Positions 44,959 to 53,113 of a stretch of DNA of 64,000 bases are shown here, one piece after another. The number at the start of each line of letters is the position of its first letter. The stretch's first letter is position 1. The stretch is from an uncultured Dechloromonas sp. (lineage in GTDB: Bacteria > Pseudomonadota > Gammaproteobacteria > Burkholderiales > Rhodocyclaceae): NCBI RefSeq assembly GCF_945957265.1, contig NZ_CAMFKO010000019.1, positions 1 to 64,000 of the forward strand, given 5' to 3'. A program made the position numbers and the translations under genes. The notes beneath the pieces were generated by a model, which ran no database searches, was not told the DNA's origin, and saw only the letters and a program-made list of their open reading frames with translations.

Positions 44959-45855
44959 TCAGCGCGACAGCCAGGCCGCCCAGCCGGGCAAGGTCAGCAT
45001 CGAACCCAGCGTCGTCGCCGAAATCAGCCAGGCGACGCTGCGCCCGTCCCCGCCCATGCGCATGGCCAGGATGTAGGCCGAGGAAGCCGTCGGCAGGGCG
45101 GCGAACAGCACGACGATCTGGAAATAGAGCCCGGACAGCCCGAGCAGCGAAGCGACGCCGATCGCGATCAGCGGCAGTGCCAGCAACTTGACGACAACCA
45201 GCCAGCCGGCGAAGAGCTTGACCCCGGATGCCCCGTCCAGCCGCAAGGCGGCGCCGACGGTGATCAGGCCGAGGGCGATCGAGGCGTCGGCAAGACGGCC
45301 GAGGAAGGCCTGCAGCGGGGCTGGCGGCACGAAGCCGGCGAGATTGAGCAGAAAGCCGGTGGCCGTCCCCCAGATCAGCGGATTGCGCGCCACCTCGCGC
45401 CACAGCCCGACCTCGCCATGGCGGGCAAGCATCCACACCGAAACCAGGTTGGCGAAGGGCACCGCCGCCCCGACGATCAAGCCCATCGTCGCGATGCCGG
45501 GCGCGCCGAAGAGCATCCCGGCAACCGCCAGCGCGATATAGGAATTGAAACGGTAGGCGCACTGGTACATCGAGGCATAGGTCAGCGCCGGCATGCGGGA
45601 AAACAGTTTGGGCACGATGCCGAGAATCATGCCGCCGGCCATCGCGGCGAAGGCAGTGGCGAGCAGGGGCAGCGCCGCGCCGAGATCGAGCCGGGTCTTG
45701 ACGATGGCATTGACGAGCAGGGCCGGAAAGAGAATGAAATAGACGAGCTTCTCGACGCCGTTCCAGAAGTGGTCGCCCAGATGCATCCAGCGGCGGATGG
45801 CGGAGCCGAGCAGGATCAGGGCAAAATCAGGGAGGAGGAGCAGGGCGGTATTCAC
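44959..45855 (-). CDS. AEC (auxin efflux carrier) family permease
   Basis: A 298-residue protein with ten hydrophobic segments. ILFPALLVNAIVKT near the N-terminus and NPLIWGTATGFLLNLAGF in the middle fit the AEC family, which carries organic acids or amino acids. The substrate is not deducible. It diverges from the NfeD gene with 107 bases between. Confidence 0.88.
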   Translation of the reverse strand: MNTALLLLPDFALILLGSAIRRWMHLGDHFWNGVEKLVYFILFPALLVNAIVKTRLDLGAALPLLATAFAAMAGGMILGIVPKLFSRMPALTYASMYQCAYRFNSYIALAVAGMLFGAPGIATMGLIVGAAVPFANLVSVWMLARHGEVGLWREVARNPLIWGTATGFLLNLAGFVPPAPLQAFLGRLADASIALGLITVGAALRLDGASGVKLFAGWLVVVKLLALPLIAIGVASLLGLSGLYFQIVVLFAALPTASSAYILAMRMGGDGRSVAWLISATTLGSMLTLPGWAAWLSR

Positions 45856-45962
45856 CCGGGCATTCTAATTCCGCTCGACGCCCGGGCGCATCCGGACAAA
45901 CCACAATCGTCCTTGACCCATCGCGCCAAACCCGAAATACTCGATACAGCAAGGAGAACGCT

Positions 45963-46406
45963 ATGCAACTCGAATGGTGGGCATGGATCGTCGGCGGTAT
46001 CGGCCTCATCTTGGCCGAGCTGGTCGTTCCATCCTTTTTCGTCGTCTGGTTCGGCCTGGGCGCGCTGCTCGTCGGGCTGCTCGCCCTCCTCATCCCCGGT
46101 TTGTCGCTGACCGCGCAGCTGGCGATCTGGACCGCCGCCTCCCTGGCCATGGTCATGCTCTGGTTCAGGGTCTTCAAACCGGGCTTCCACAAGACGCGGA
46201 TCGGCACCGCCGCCGGCGAAGCCGTTGGCGAGATCGGCCTGCTGGTCAGCGCCGTCGCCCCCTTCGAACGCGGCAAGGTGCGCTTCCAGCGTCCTGTCCT
46301 CGGCTCCGAGGAATGGGTCTGCATGGCCGACACGCCCATCGCGACCGGCGAGCGGGTGAAGGTCGTCGCCGTTGAAGGCAGTTTCCTGACAGTCAGCAAG
46401 GTTTAA
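45963..46406 (+). CDS. NfeD-like membrane protein (short form)
   Basis: A 147-residue protein with three N-terminal membrane segments and a C-terminal OB-fold domain (about 85-147: GEIGLLVSAVAP to VEGSFLTVSKV). Short NfeD proteins pair with SPFH proteins such as QmcA, as here, 10 bases upstream. The pair organises membrane microdomains or quality control. Confidence 0.92.
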   Translation: MQLEWWAWIVGGIGLILAELVVPSFFVVWFGLGALLVGLLALLIPGLSLTAQLAIWTAASLAMVMLWFRVFKPGFHKTRIGTAAGEAVGEIGLLVSAVAPFERGKVRFQRPVLGSEEWVCMADTPIATGERVKVVAVEGSFLTVSKV

Positions 46407-46416
46407 GGAGTCTTTC

Positions 46417-47277
46417 ATGGAAGTCAGTCCCGGATTCGTCGTCGTTCTCGCCCTCCTCGCCTTCGTCGCCGTCACCATCGCCAAAGGCGTCCGCATCGTG
46501 CCGCAGGGCGAGGAATGGATCGTCGAGCGGCTCGGCAAGTACCACGGCACGCTGAAGCCCGGCCTCAACATCGTCATTCCCTACCTCGACAAGATCGCCT
46601 ACCAGCTCGTCACCAAGGACATCATCCTCGACGTCCAGGAGCAGGAGGTCATCACCCGCGACAACGCGGTGATCCTGACCAACGCCATCGCCTTCATCAA
46701 GGTGACCGACCCGGTCAAGGCCGTCTATGGCGTGACCGATTTTTCGGAAGCCATCCGCAACCTGATCATGACCACGCTGCGCTCCATCGTCGGGGAAATG
46801 GAACTCGACGAAGCGCTTTCGTCGCGCGACAAGATCAAGGCGCGACTGCGCGAAAGCATCGCCGACGAGGCCGTGGACTGGGGGCTGACGGTCAAGTCGG
46901 TCGAGATCCAGGACATCAAGCCGTCGCAGTCGATGCAGAAGGCGATGGAAATGCAGGCCGCCGCTGAGCGCGAACGCAAGGCCGTCGTCACCCGTTCGGA
47001 AGGGGCGAAACAATCGGCCATCCTCGAGGCGGAAGCCCGCCTCGAGTCGGCCAAGCGCGACGCCAACGCCCAGGTCATGCTGGCCGAGGCATCGGCCGAG
47101 GCGATCCGCCGCATCACCAGCGCGATCGGCGAGCAGACCGGCCCGATGTCCTACATGCTGGGCGAAAAATACATCGCCGCGCTGGAACGCATGGGCGAGA
47201 AGGACAATGCCAAGCTCGTGGTGCTCCCGGCCGACCTGCAGGAAGCGGTGCGCGGGCTGTTCGGCCGCAAGGCTTGA
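46417..47277 (+). CDS. qmcA: SPFH/stomatin-family membrane protein (QmcA type)
   Basis: A 286-residue protein: one N-terminal membrane helix, the SPFH domain (VPQGEEWIVERLGKYHGTLKPG), then a long coiled coil from about residue 180 (MEMQAAAERERKAVVTRSEG) rich in Ala and Glu. Homologues form large cages in the inner membrane with proteases such as FtsH. It is co-transcribed with the NfeD gene. Confidence 0.94.
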   Translation: MEVSPGFVVVLALLAFVAVTIAKGVRIVPQGEEWIVERLGKYHGTLKPGLNIVIPYLDKIAYQLVTKDIILDVQEQEVITRDNAVILTNAIAFIKVTDPVKAVYGVTDFSEAIRNLIMTTLRSIVGEMELDEALSSRDKIKARLRESIADEAVDWGLTVKSVEIQDIKPSQSMQKAMEMQAAAERERKAVVTRSEGAKQSAILEAEARLESAKRDANAQVMLAEASAEAIRRITSAIGEQTGPMSYMLGEKYIAALERMGEKDNAKLVVLPADLQEAVRGLFGRKA

Positions 47278-47342
47278 CGACGCCGTCGCCGCGCCGGCCG
47301 ACGGTCGGAGCAGGCGCCGCGTCGAAAAACCGCCACAAATCT

Positions 47343-47372
47343 TTGCAATTTGACATCCGTGCTGCTGATAAT
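47343..47372 (+). promoter_or_regulatory. Candidate promoter of the FHA-domain gene
   Basis: TTGCAA (47343-47348), an 18-base spacer and GATAAT (47367-47372). Four of six and five of six bases match consensus. It lies 58 bases before the ATG. Confidence 0.45.
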
Positions 47373-47430
47373 CTGTCAGGACAGCTTCGCCCCCTCCGCA
47401 GCCAAACGTTGACGTGTCGCGACCCCAACC

Positions 47431-48378
47431 ATGCAGCAGGATGTCTACCCCACCCTCAGTGACACCGAACAGCAGGCACAGCCCCTGCGTCACGACTATC
47501 TGCTGTACGGAACGGTCCACGAAACGACCGGACAGCCCGCGCACCTGGACAGCGACCTGCTCGGCAAGCTGCTGCAGCGCCGGCTGAAGCGCCTGGAGCG
47601 CGTGCTCGGCGCCCATGGCGGCCTCCTCGTCAAATCCTTCCCCCGCGGCCTGGTGGCCGGCTTCGATTCCGCCGAAGCCGCGCTGATCGGCGCTTGCGAG
47701 ATGCAGCGTCGCTGCGCCGTCATCCCGCAGCTCGCCGATACCCAGTTGTCGCTGAAGATAGGCATCCATGCCTCGATCAAGCAACATCTGACCCGGCACG
47801 CGATCGACCCCGCGGAAGCGACGGCGGCCAAGCTTTCCGCACTGCTTGGCCAGGCCGGCATCGTCCTCTCCGAGCAGGTCATGGAGAACCTGCCCGACGA
47901 CCTGAAGAAAACGTCCACCCCGATCGCCAATGACGGCTCGGCGATTGCCGCATTCGCGGTCGACTGGAATGCCGTTCCCGCCCGCCCGCTGCCCAGGCCC
48001 GTAGCGCTGGAAGACGGCGCGGCGGCAAGGCACTCGCCGCCGGCCGGCAGTTCCATCGTGCTGCGCCAGGGCGACCGGACGTTCGTTTTCGACAATCGCC
48101 AGCACGTCATCGCGATTGGCCGGGACATGGCCTGCGACCTGCCGATCAACAGCGCCAAGGTATCGCGCAAACACGCGCGCATCATTTACCGGCTTGGCAA
48201 CTACGTGCTCATCGACATGAGCACCAACGGCACCTACCTGTACCCCGATGGCGGCTCGGCATCGCGGATACAGAAGAACATGATCGTGCTCTCCGGCAAA
48301 GGCCGGATCGGCTTCGGACTGACCTGGGAAGCCGGCTCCCCGCACTCGTTCGAATTCGAACTCAAGCGGCCGGACTAG
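47431..48378 (+). CDS. Degenerate nucleotide-cyclase-fold/FHA protein
   Basis: A 315-residue cytosolic protein. Residues about 20-180 follow the order of a class III cyclase domain (LERVLGAHGGLLVKSFPRGLVAGF, then LSLKIGIHASI), but the metal-binding aspartates are missing, so it is unlikely to make cyclic nucleotides. Residues about 205-305 are an FHA phosphothreonine-binding domain (IAIGRDMACDLPI, VSRKHARI, DMSTNGTYL). It may sense a phosphorylated partner. It has its own candidate promoter. Confidence 0.78.
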   Translation: MQQDVYPTLSDTEQQAQPLRHDYLLYGTVHETTGQPAHLDSDLLGKLLQRRLKRLERVLGAHGGLLVKSFPRGLVAGFDSAEAALIGACEMQRRCAVIPQLADTQLSLKIGIHASIKQHLTRHAIDPAEATAAKLSALLGQAGIVLSEQVMENLPDDLKKTSTPIANDGSAIAAFAVDWNAVPARPLPRPVALEDGAAARHSPPAGSSIVLRQGDRTFVFDNRQHVIAIGRDMACDLPINSAKVSRKHARIIYRLGNYVLIDMSTNGTYLYPDGGSASRIQKNMIVLSGKGRIGFGLTWEAGSPHSFEFELKRPD

Positions 48379-48405
48379 CGGTGTTCGCAGCCGGCGGCCG
48401 CCGCG

Positions 48406-48975
48406 TCAATCGTCGTACTGCCTGCGCAGCCGCTTGAGCCCCTGGCGGTAGGCTTCGGCATCGCCATGGTCGAAGAACTTCGGGTAGCGCTCGTGCGCCG
48501 TCCGGAGACGCCGGGCATGCTTGATCGGGCACCAGTACTGCTCGGTCCGCGCCGCCACCTCCCGCGCATAGGCCACGACGCCGTTGCCGTAGGAGCAATA
48601 GAAGCAGTTGAATTTCTCGATGAGGTTCAGGTAAGGCAAGTCCTCGCGGTCGAAGACCAGATAGTCGGCACGCCTGGCCTTCGGTATCCGGTAGATCGGA
48701 AAACAGATGCCCTGATACACGCTCACGAAGAGATCGAGCAGCAAGAAGGGAATCCAGCCCGCATAGATGACCGGGGCGGTGAGGACGACCAGGACGCGGC
48801 TGCGCACCAGGAAGCGGAACAGGCCGGTCTTGTAGCGGCGCTGCTGGCGCAGGAATTCGTCGGCCAGCTCCTCCCTTTTCTGCGCCCATTCCTCGCGCGT
48901 CGCGCGGTACTCTTCCTCCAGTTCATCCTGCAGGGCGCGAATGCGCGCCAGCAGTTCGTCGGCATGCTTGTTCAT
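48406..48975 (-). CDS. Conserved membrane protein with CxxC, unknown function
   Basis: A 189-residue protein. An N-terminal coiled coil (about 3-50, DELLARIRALQDELEEEYR) is followed by two hydrophobic segments (about 60-100) and a C-terminal cytosolic part with FNCFYCSYGNG and a later Cys in EQYWCPIKH, which could bind a metal. The start MNKHADE has GGGA upstream. I do not recognise a named family. Convergent with the FHA gene, divergent from the CaiB gene. Confidence 0.7.
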   Translation of the reverse strand: MNKHADELLARIRALQDELEEEYRATREEWAQKREELADEFLRQQRRYKTGLFRFLVRSRVLVVLTAPVIYAGWIPFLLLDLFVSVYQGICFPIYRIPKARRADYLVFDREDLPYLNLIEKFNCFYCSYGNGVVAYAREVAARTEQYWCPIKHARRLRTAHERYPKFFDHGDAEAYRQGLKRLRRQYDD

Positions 48976-49104
48976 GATTCCCGATCCGTGGTGTGTACAG
49001 CCCAAACGACAGCAGTTTGCCCGATCGGGAAAGCATCGTCACACACTAAAATAGCCGTTTGACGCAGGACCGTTCCAAGCCCCTTACCCGCCCTCAGAGA
49101 CATC

Positions 49105-50292
49105 ATGGAAAAAGAACACGCACAAGCCCGCCCGAACGGCCCGCTGGCCGGCATCAAGGTCGTCGAATTCGCCGGCATCGGCCCCGGCCCCTTTTGCGGC
49201 ATGCTGCTCGCCGACATGGGCGCGGAGATCACCCTGCTCGAACGGGCCGGCGGCACTTTCGCCTCGCAGCTGTTCGGCGGTGGCCGCAAGGCCGTCGCCA
49301 ACCGGGGGAAAAAATCCCTGTGCATCGACCTCAAGCACGCGGACGCCAAGCGCCTGGTGCAGCAATTGGTCGATGACGCCGACGTCGTGCTCGAAGGTTT
49401 CCGCCCCGGCGTCATGGAGCGGCTTGGCTTCGGTCCGGAGGAGTGCCTGGCGCGCAACCCGAAGCTGATCTACGCCCGGATGACGGGTTGGGGACAAAGC
49501 GGCCCGCTCGCCCCGCGTGCCGGCCACGATGCGAACTATGCCGCCATCGCCGGCGTGCTCGACACCGGCCGCCACCACGGCGGGGCGCCGTGGGCTCCGC
49601 CGACCCTGGTCGGCGACATGGGCGGCGGCGGCCTGGTGCTGGCCTGGGGCATCGCCTGCGCGCTGCTCGAGGCCGGGCGCAGCGGCGTCGGCCAGGTGAT
49701 CGATGCCGCCATGTGCGAAGGCGCTGCGCTGCTGGCGCATGGCCTGTTCAACCTGGAGGCGCTGGGCGAATGGCAGGGCCAATGCGCCCTCGATTCGAGC
49801 GCTCCGTTCTACGACGTCTACGAATGCGCCGACGGCCTGTGGATCAGCGTCTGCCCGCTCGAACCCCAGTTCTACCGGACCTTCGTCGAGCGCCTGGGCC
49901 TGGCCGCCGACCCGGCCTTCGCCGGCCAGCAATACGACGCGCAACGCTGGCCCGCCATGAAGGTTCGCCTGGACGGCATTTTCCGCAGCCAGCCACGCGC
50001 CCACTGGGAATCGCTGTTCGCCGACACGGACGATTGCGTGTGGCCGGTGCTGAGCATGAAGGAAGCGCCCGAACACCCCCATAACAAGGCCCGGGAAGCC
50101 TTCGTCGACATCGCCGGGGTCACCCAGCCGGCGCCGGCGCCCCGGCTGTCGCGCACGCCGGGAGCCATCCGGCGGCCGCCGCCCCTGCTTGGCGAGAACA
50201 CCCGCGAATGCCTGACGCAGATGGGCTTGTCGGCGGCAGAAATCGACCGCCTGGTCGAATCCGGGGCGGTAAGCCTGCCGCGCAACGCGTAA
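49105..50292 (+). CDS. CaiB/BaiF CoA-transferase family, alpha-methylacyl-CoA racemase type
   Basis: A 395-residue class III enzyme. The N-terminal domain has LAGIKVVEFAGIGPGPFCGMLLADMGAE, and the pair GHDANYAAIAG and GDMGGGG gives the His and Asp that act as acid and base in alpha-methylacyl-CoA racemases, so racemase activity on 2-methylacyl-CoA is more likely than CoA transfer. A terminator lies directly after its stop. Confidence 0.87.
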   Translation: MEKEHAQARPNGPLAGIKVVEFAGIGPGPFCGMLLADMGAEITLLERAGGTFASQLFGGGRKAVANRGKKSLCIDLKHADAKRLVQQLVDDADVVLEGFRPGVMERLGFGPEECLARNPKLIYARMTGWGQSGPLAPRAGHDANYAAIAGVLDTGRHHGGAPWAPPTLVGDMGGGGLVLAWGIACALLEAGRSGVGQVIDAAMCEGAALLAHGLFNLEALGEWQGQCALDSSAPFYDVYECADGLWISVCPLEPQFYRTFVERLGLAADPAFAGQQYDAQRWPAMKVRLDGIFRSQPRAHWESLFADTDDCVWPVLSMKEAPEHPHNKAREAFVDIAGVTQPAPAPRLSRTPGAIRRPPPLLGENTRECLTQMGLSAAEIDRLVESGAVSLPRNA

Positions 50293-50316
50293 AAAAGGCG
50301 CGCGTGCTCGCCTTTT
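50293..50316. terminator. Bidirectional terminator between convergent genes
   Basis: AAAAGGCG/CGCCTTTT with an 8-nt loop, starting at the CaiB-type stop codon and ending 6 bases before the stop of the minus-strand gene. A and T runs serve both directions. Confidence 0.8.
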
Positions 50317-50321
50317 CCGCT

Positions 50322-50822
50322 TCAGCGCTCGCAAATGCCGAGCAGGTCGGCCTCGAGTTCGATCTCCATGCCCTTCTCGAGCCGGCGATCGATGAACGCG
50401 CCGCGATAGAGGCGCCCGGCATTTTCCGCCTTGCGGGCATGCGGCGTTTCCCAGTCGCTGACCCGGATCCGCACCATGCCGATCTGCTCGTCGCGCTCCG
50501 GGACGCCCTGGGCCAGGCAGGGGTAGGTCAGCGCATGGCGGTTGAATTCGGCCCGCGTGTATTGCTCGATGTTCTTGCCCGGCACCAGCGGACAGCCGAC
50601 CAGGCGACGCGTCCGCAGCTCGGCGGCGAGCACCTCCCCTTTCAGGTAGAAAACCGGATCGGTGGCCACCCAGCCCGCCCCGCCTTCCTCATAGCGCACG
50701 CACTGGCCGGGACGGAGCATTTCCGGCTGTTTGAAAAGCAGGCGCGCCGAGGGCCGCAAGGGCGCATCGTCGGCCTGCGCATTGAGCGCCAGACCGACGA
50801 GCACGGCAAGGAGATAGCGCAT
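50322..50822 (-). CDS. Exported protein of unknown function
   Basis: A 166-residue protein with a signal peptide (to NAQA). The mature part has four cysteines or so (GQCVRY, RLVGCPLVP, LTYPCLAQG, LGICER) that could form disulfides, and mixed beta structure. No family recognised. It starts at MRYLLAV, 14 bases after the PaaK-like stop, so it is the last gene of the ligase-transporter operon. Confidence 0.65.
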   Translation of the reverse strand: MRYLLAVLVGLALNAQADDAPLRPSARLLFKQPEMLRPGQCVRYEEGGAGWVATDPVFYLKGEVLAAELRTRRLVGCPLVPGKNIEQYTRAEFNRHALTYPCLAQGVPERDEQIGMVRIRVSDWETPHARKAENAGRLYRGAFIDRRLEKGMEIELEADLLGICER

Positions 50823-50836
50823 GGCAAGGTTCCGGA

Positions 50837-52066
50837 TCAATAGACCCGGCTATCTTCGATCACCTTTCCATCGTTGGGCAAGCCCCCCGGCGCCGCAAAG
50901 GCGACTTCGCCGCGCAATTTGGTCACTTCGCGCAGACTGTTCACCAGGGCCTTGTCGAGGGCCTCGTGACCGGCCGCGATCTCGCAGTGGAGGACCATGC
51001 GATCCTGCCCCCCGGGATTGTCGACCACCAGTCGCAAGCGATGGATTTCCGGATGGCGGCCGGCGATCTCGGCCACCTGCTCCGGATGCACGAACATGCC
51101 CTTGATCTTGGTCGTCTGGTCGGCGCGGCCCATCCAGCCCTTGAGGCGGATGTTGCTCCGGCCGCAGGGCGAACGCCCGGGCATGACGGCGGACAGGTCG
51201 CCGGTCGCGAAGCGGATCAACGGGTAATCCGGATTGAAGGTGGTGACCACCACTTCGCCGACCTCGCCGGGCTCGACCGGGTCGCCGGTGCCGGGGCGAA
51301 CGATCTCGACCAGCAGCTCCTCTTCGACGACCAGGCCTTCCTCGGCATCGGTTTCGTAGGCGATGGCGCCGATGTCGGCCGTCGCGTAGCACTGGCGCAC
51401 CGTGATGCCGCGCTCGTTGAGCCAGTTGCGGGTGACGCCCGGCAAGGCTTCGCCGGAAACCAGCGCCTTCTTGAGCGACGAAATGTCGGCGCCCATTTCT
51501 TCGGCCTTCTCGACGATGATGCGCAGGAAGGACGGCGTGCCGACATAACCGTCCGGGCGCAGATCGACCATGGCCTGCACCTGCTGTTCGGTCTGCCCGA
51601 CGCCGCCGGGAAAGACCGCGCAGCCCAGCTTGCGCGCCCCGCCCTCCATCAGGAAGGCGCCCGGCGTGAAGTGATAGGAAAAGCAGTTGTGCACCAGATC
51701 GCCGTTGCGGAAGCCGGCGGCATACAGCACGCGGGCCATCCGCCAGTGATCCATGTCCATCCCCTGCAGCTCGTAGATCGGCCCCGGCGAGGCGAATACG
51801 CGCTTGGCCTTGTGGCGCGCCAGGGCATTCAGGCCGCCGAACGGCGGGTGCTTCTTCTGCAGCTCGATCAGGTCGCGCTTGCGGGTCAGCGGCAACCGGG
51901 ACAGCGCCTCGCGCGTCACGCAATCGAACGGATTGATCCCGGCCAGGCTCTGGAAATAGTAAGGCGTCGTTTCCTTGGCATGCGCCACCTGGCGCGCCAG
52001 CTTGTCCATCAAATCCGCCTCGCGCTCGTCCGGATCGCGGGTCTCGAGCGGGTCGTAGTAGCTCAT
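50837..52066 (-). CDS. Phenylacetate-CoA ligase-family enzyme (PaaK-like)
   Basis: A 409-residue adenylate-forming CoA ligase, close in length to PaaK (about 430). Motifs: the P-loop-like ASPGPIYELQG (usually SSGTTG, so altered here), CYATADIGAIAYE at the adenine site, and GWMGRADQTTKIKGMFVHPEQV near the C-terminus. It activates an aryl or other carboxylic acid to its CoA ester. The start MSYYDPLE has GGAG. The structured region 52142-52246 lies between it and livF. Confidence 0.88.
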   Translation of the reverse strand: MSYYDPLETRDPDEREADLMDKLARQVAHAKETTPYYFQSLAGINPFDCVTREALSRLPLTRKRDLIELQKKHPPFGGLNALARHKAKRVFASPGPIYELQGMDMDHWRMARVLYAAGFRNGDLVHNCFSYHFTPGAFLMEGGARKLGCAVFPGGVGQTEQQVQAMVDLRPDGYVGTPSFLRIIVEKAEEMGADISSLKKALVSGEALPGVTRNWLNERGITVRQCYATADIGAIAYETDAEEGLVVEEELLVEIVRPGTGDPVEPGEVGEVVVTTFNPDYPLIRFATGDLSAVMPGRSPCGRSNIRLKGWMGRADQTTKIKGMFVHPEQVAEIAGRHPEIHRLRLVVDNPGGQDRMVLHCEIAAGHEALDKALVNSLREVTKLRGEVAFAAPGGLPNDGKVIEDSRVY

Positions 52067-52141
52067 TTCATATTCTCCGTTTGTTCCGGGTGACCGTGGC
52101 ATTTCGGTTTCAGGTTTTCTCAGCCGGGGAATGCACGGTAC

Positions 52142-52246
52142 GACGGTTGCAAAGTAGCGTTTCAAGGCAAGGCGGAGGCCGGCGCCGTTGGCTTCTGCCA
52201 ACAAGCCGGCCGACAACGCCGCCATGGAATGCGCACTGCAACCGTC
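52142..52246. repeat. Long imperfect stem-loop between livF and the ligase gene
   Basis: Outer arms GACGGTTGCA (52142-52151) and TGCAACCGTC (52237-52246) pair perfectly. Inside are GCGTTTC/GGAATGC (with G-U pairs), GGCGG/CCGCC, GGCCGGC/GCCGGCC and GTTGGC-TTCT-GCCAAC. About 35 base pairs nest into one hairpin of 105 nt, whose outer arm covers part of the livF stop. It might be an attenuator, a processing site, or a mobile palindromic repeat. Confidence 0.6.
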
Positions 52247-53060
52247 AAGAGAGCCAGCGTTTGCGGCGGCGGTAGTGCTTTACTTCGCGGAAGGACTTGC
52301 GCCCGGACGACGACAGCCCGAGGTAGAACTCCTTGACGTCCTCGTTATCGCGCAGGTCCGCTGCCGATCCTTCCATCACGACGCGCCCGTTTTCCAGGAT
52401 GTAGCCGAAATCGGCATAGCGCAGCGCGATGCTGGTGTTCTGCTCGGCCAGGACGAAGGTGACTTTTTCCTTCTCGTTCAGCTCCTTGACGATGCTGAAC
52501 ACCTCCTCGACGATCTGCGGCGCCAGGCCCATCGACGGCTCGTCGAGCAAGACCATCTTCGGATTGGCCATCAGCGCGCGACCGATCGCGCACATCTGCT
52601 GTTCGCCGCCCGAGGTGTAGGCGGCCTGGCTGGTTCGCCGGGTCTTCAGGCGCGGGAAGAAGTTGTAAACCTTTTCCAGGCTTTCCTGCACCGCGGCCTT
52701 GCCATCGGTACGTGTATAGGCGCCGGTCAGCAGGTTTTCCTCGATGGTCAGGTGGCCGAAGCAATGGCGCCCCTCCATGACCTGGACGACGCCGCGTTGC
52801 ACCAGGTCGGCCGGAGTCAGCGACTCGACGCGCTCGCCCTTGAGCTCGACCGAGCCCTTGGTCACTTCGCCGCGTTCGCCATGCAGCAGGTTGCTCACCG
52901 CGCGCAGGGTGGTCGTCTTGCCGGCGCCGTTGCCGCCGAGCAGGGCGACGATGCTGCCTTCCGGCACGGTGAACGAGACGCCCTTGAGGACGAGGATCAC
53001 GTGGTTGTAGATAACCTCGATGTTGTTGACACTGAGGAAGGTATTCGGGGTGGCGGTCAT
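52245..53060 (-). CDS. Liv-type ABC transporter ATPase LivF (second system)
   Basis: A 271-residue ATPase with Walker A GGNGAGKTT, signature TSGGEQQMCAIGRAL and Walker B MVLLDEPSMGLAP. A basic tail of about 25 residues (SSSGRKSFREVKHYRRRKRWLS) goes beyond the usual LivF end. It lies in the operon between the binding protein and the PaaK-like ligase. The substrate is probably an organic or aromatic acid by context. Confidence 0.92.
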   Translation of the reverse strand: MTATPNTFLSVNNIEVIYNHVILVLKGVSFTVPEGSIVALLGGNGAGKTTTLRAVSNLLHGERGEVTKGSVELKGERVESLTPADLVQRGVVQVMEGRHCFGHLTIEENLLTGAYTRTDGKAAVQESLEKVYNFFPRLKTRRTSQAAYTSGGEQQMCAIGRALMANPKMVLLDEPSMGLAPQIVEEVFSIVKELNEKEKVTFVLAEQNTSIALRYADFGYILENGRVVMEGSAADLRDNEDVKEFYLGLSSSGRKSFREVKHYRRRKRWLS

Positions 53061-53077
53061 GTTCGACTCTCGTGAAA

Positions 53078-53103
53078 GGCTCCCGCGTTTGAGCGCGGGA
53101 GCC
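53078..53103. repeat. Perfect 10-bp stem-loop between binding protein and livF
   Basis: GGCTCCCGCG/CGCGGGAGCC with a 6-nt loop, 10 bases after the binding-protein stop on the minus strand. Only three T follow. Position and form mirror the hairpin after the other binding-protein gene (32914-32941). Confidence 0.8.
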
Positions 53104-53113
53104 GAGGTTCACC

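Noticed and set aside
47350-47372. TTGACA (47350) paired with GATAAT (47367)
   Set aside because: The spacer is only 11 bases. TTGCAA at 47343 with 18 bases is the better -35.
49020-49029. Palindrome CCCGATCGGG between divergent genes
   Set aside because: Ten bases of GC-rich palindrome are common by chance here, and no promoter element is aligned with it.
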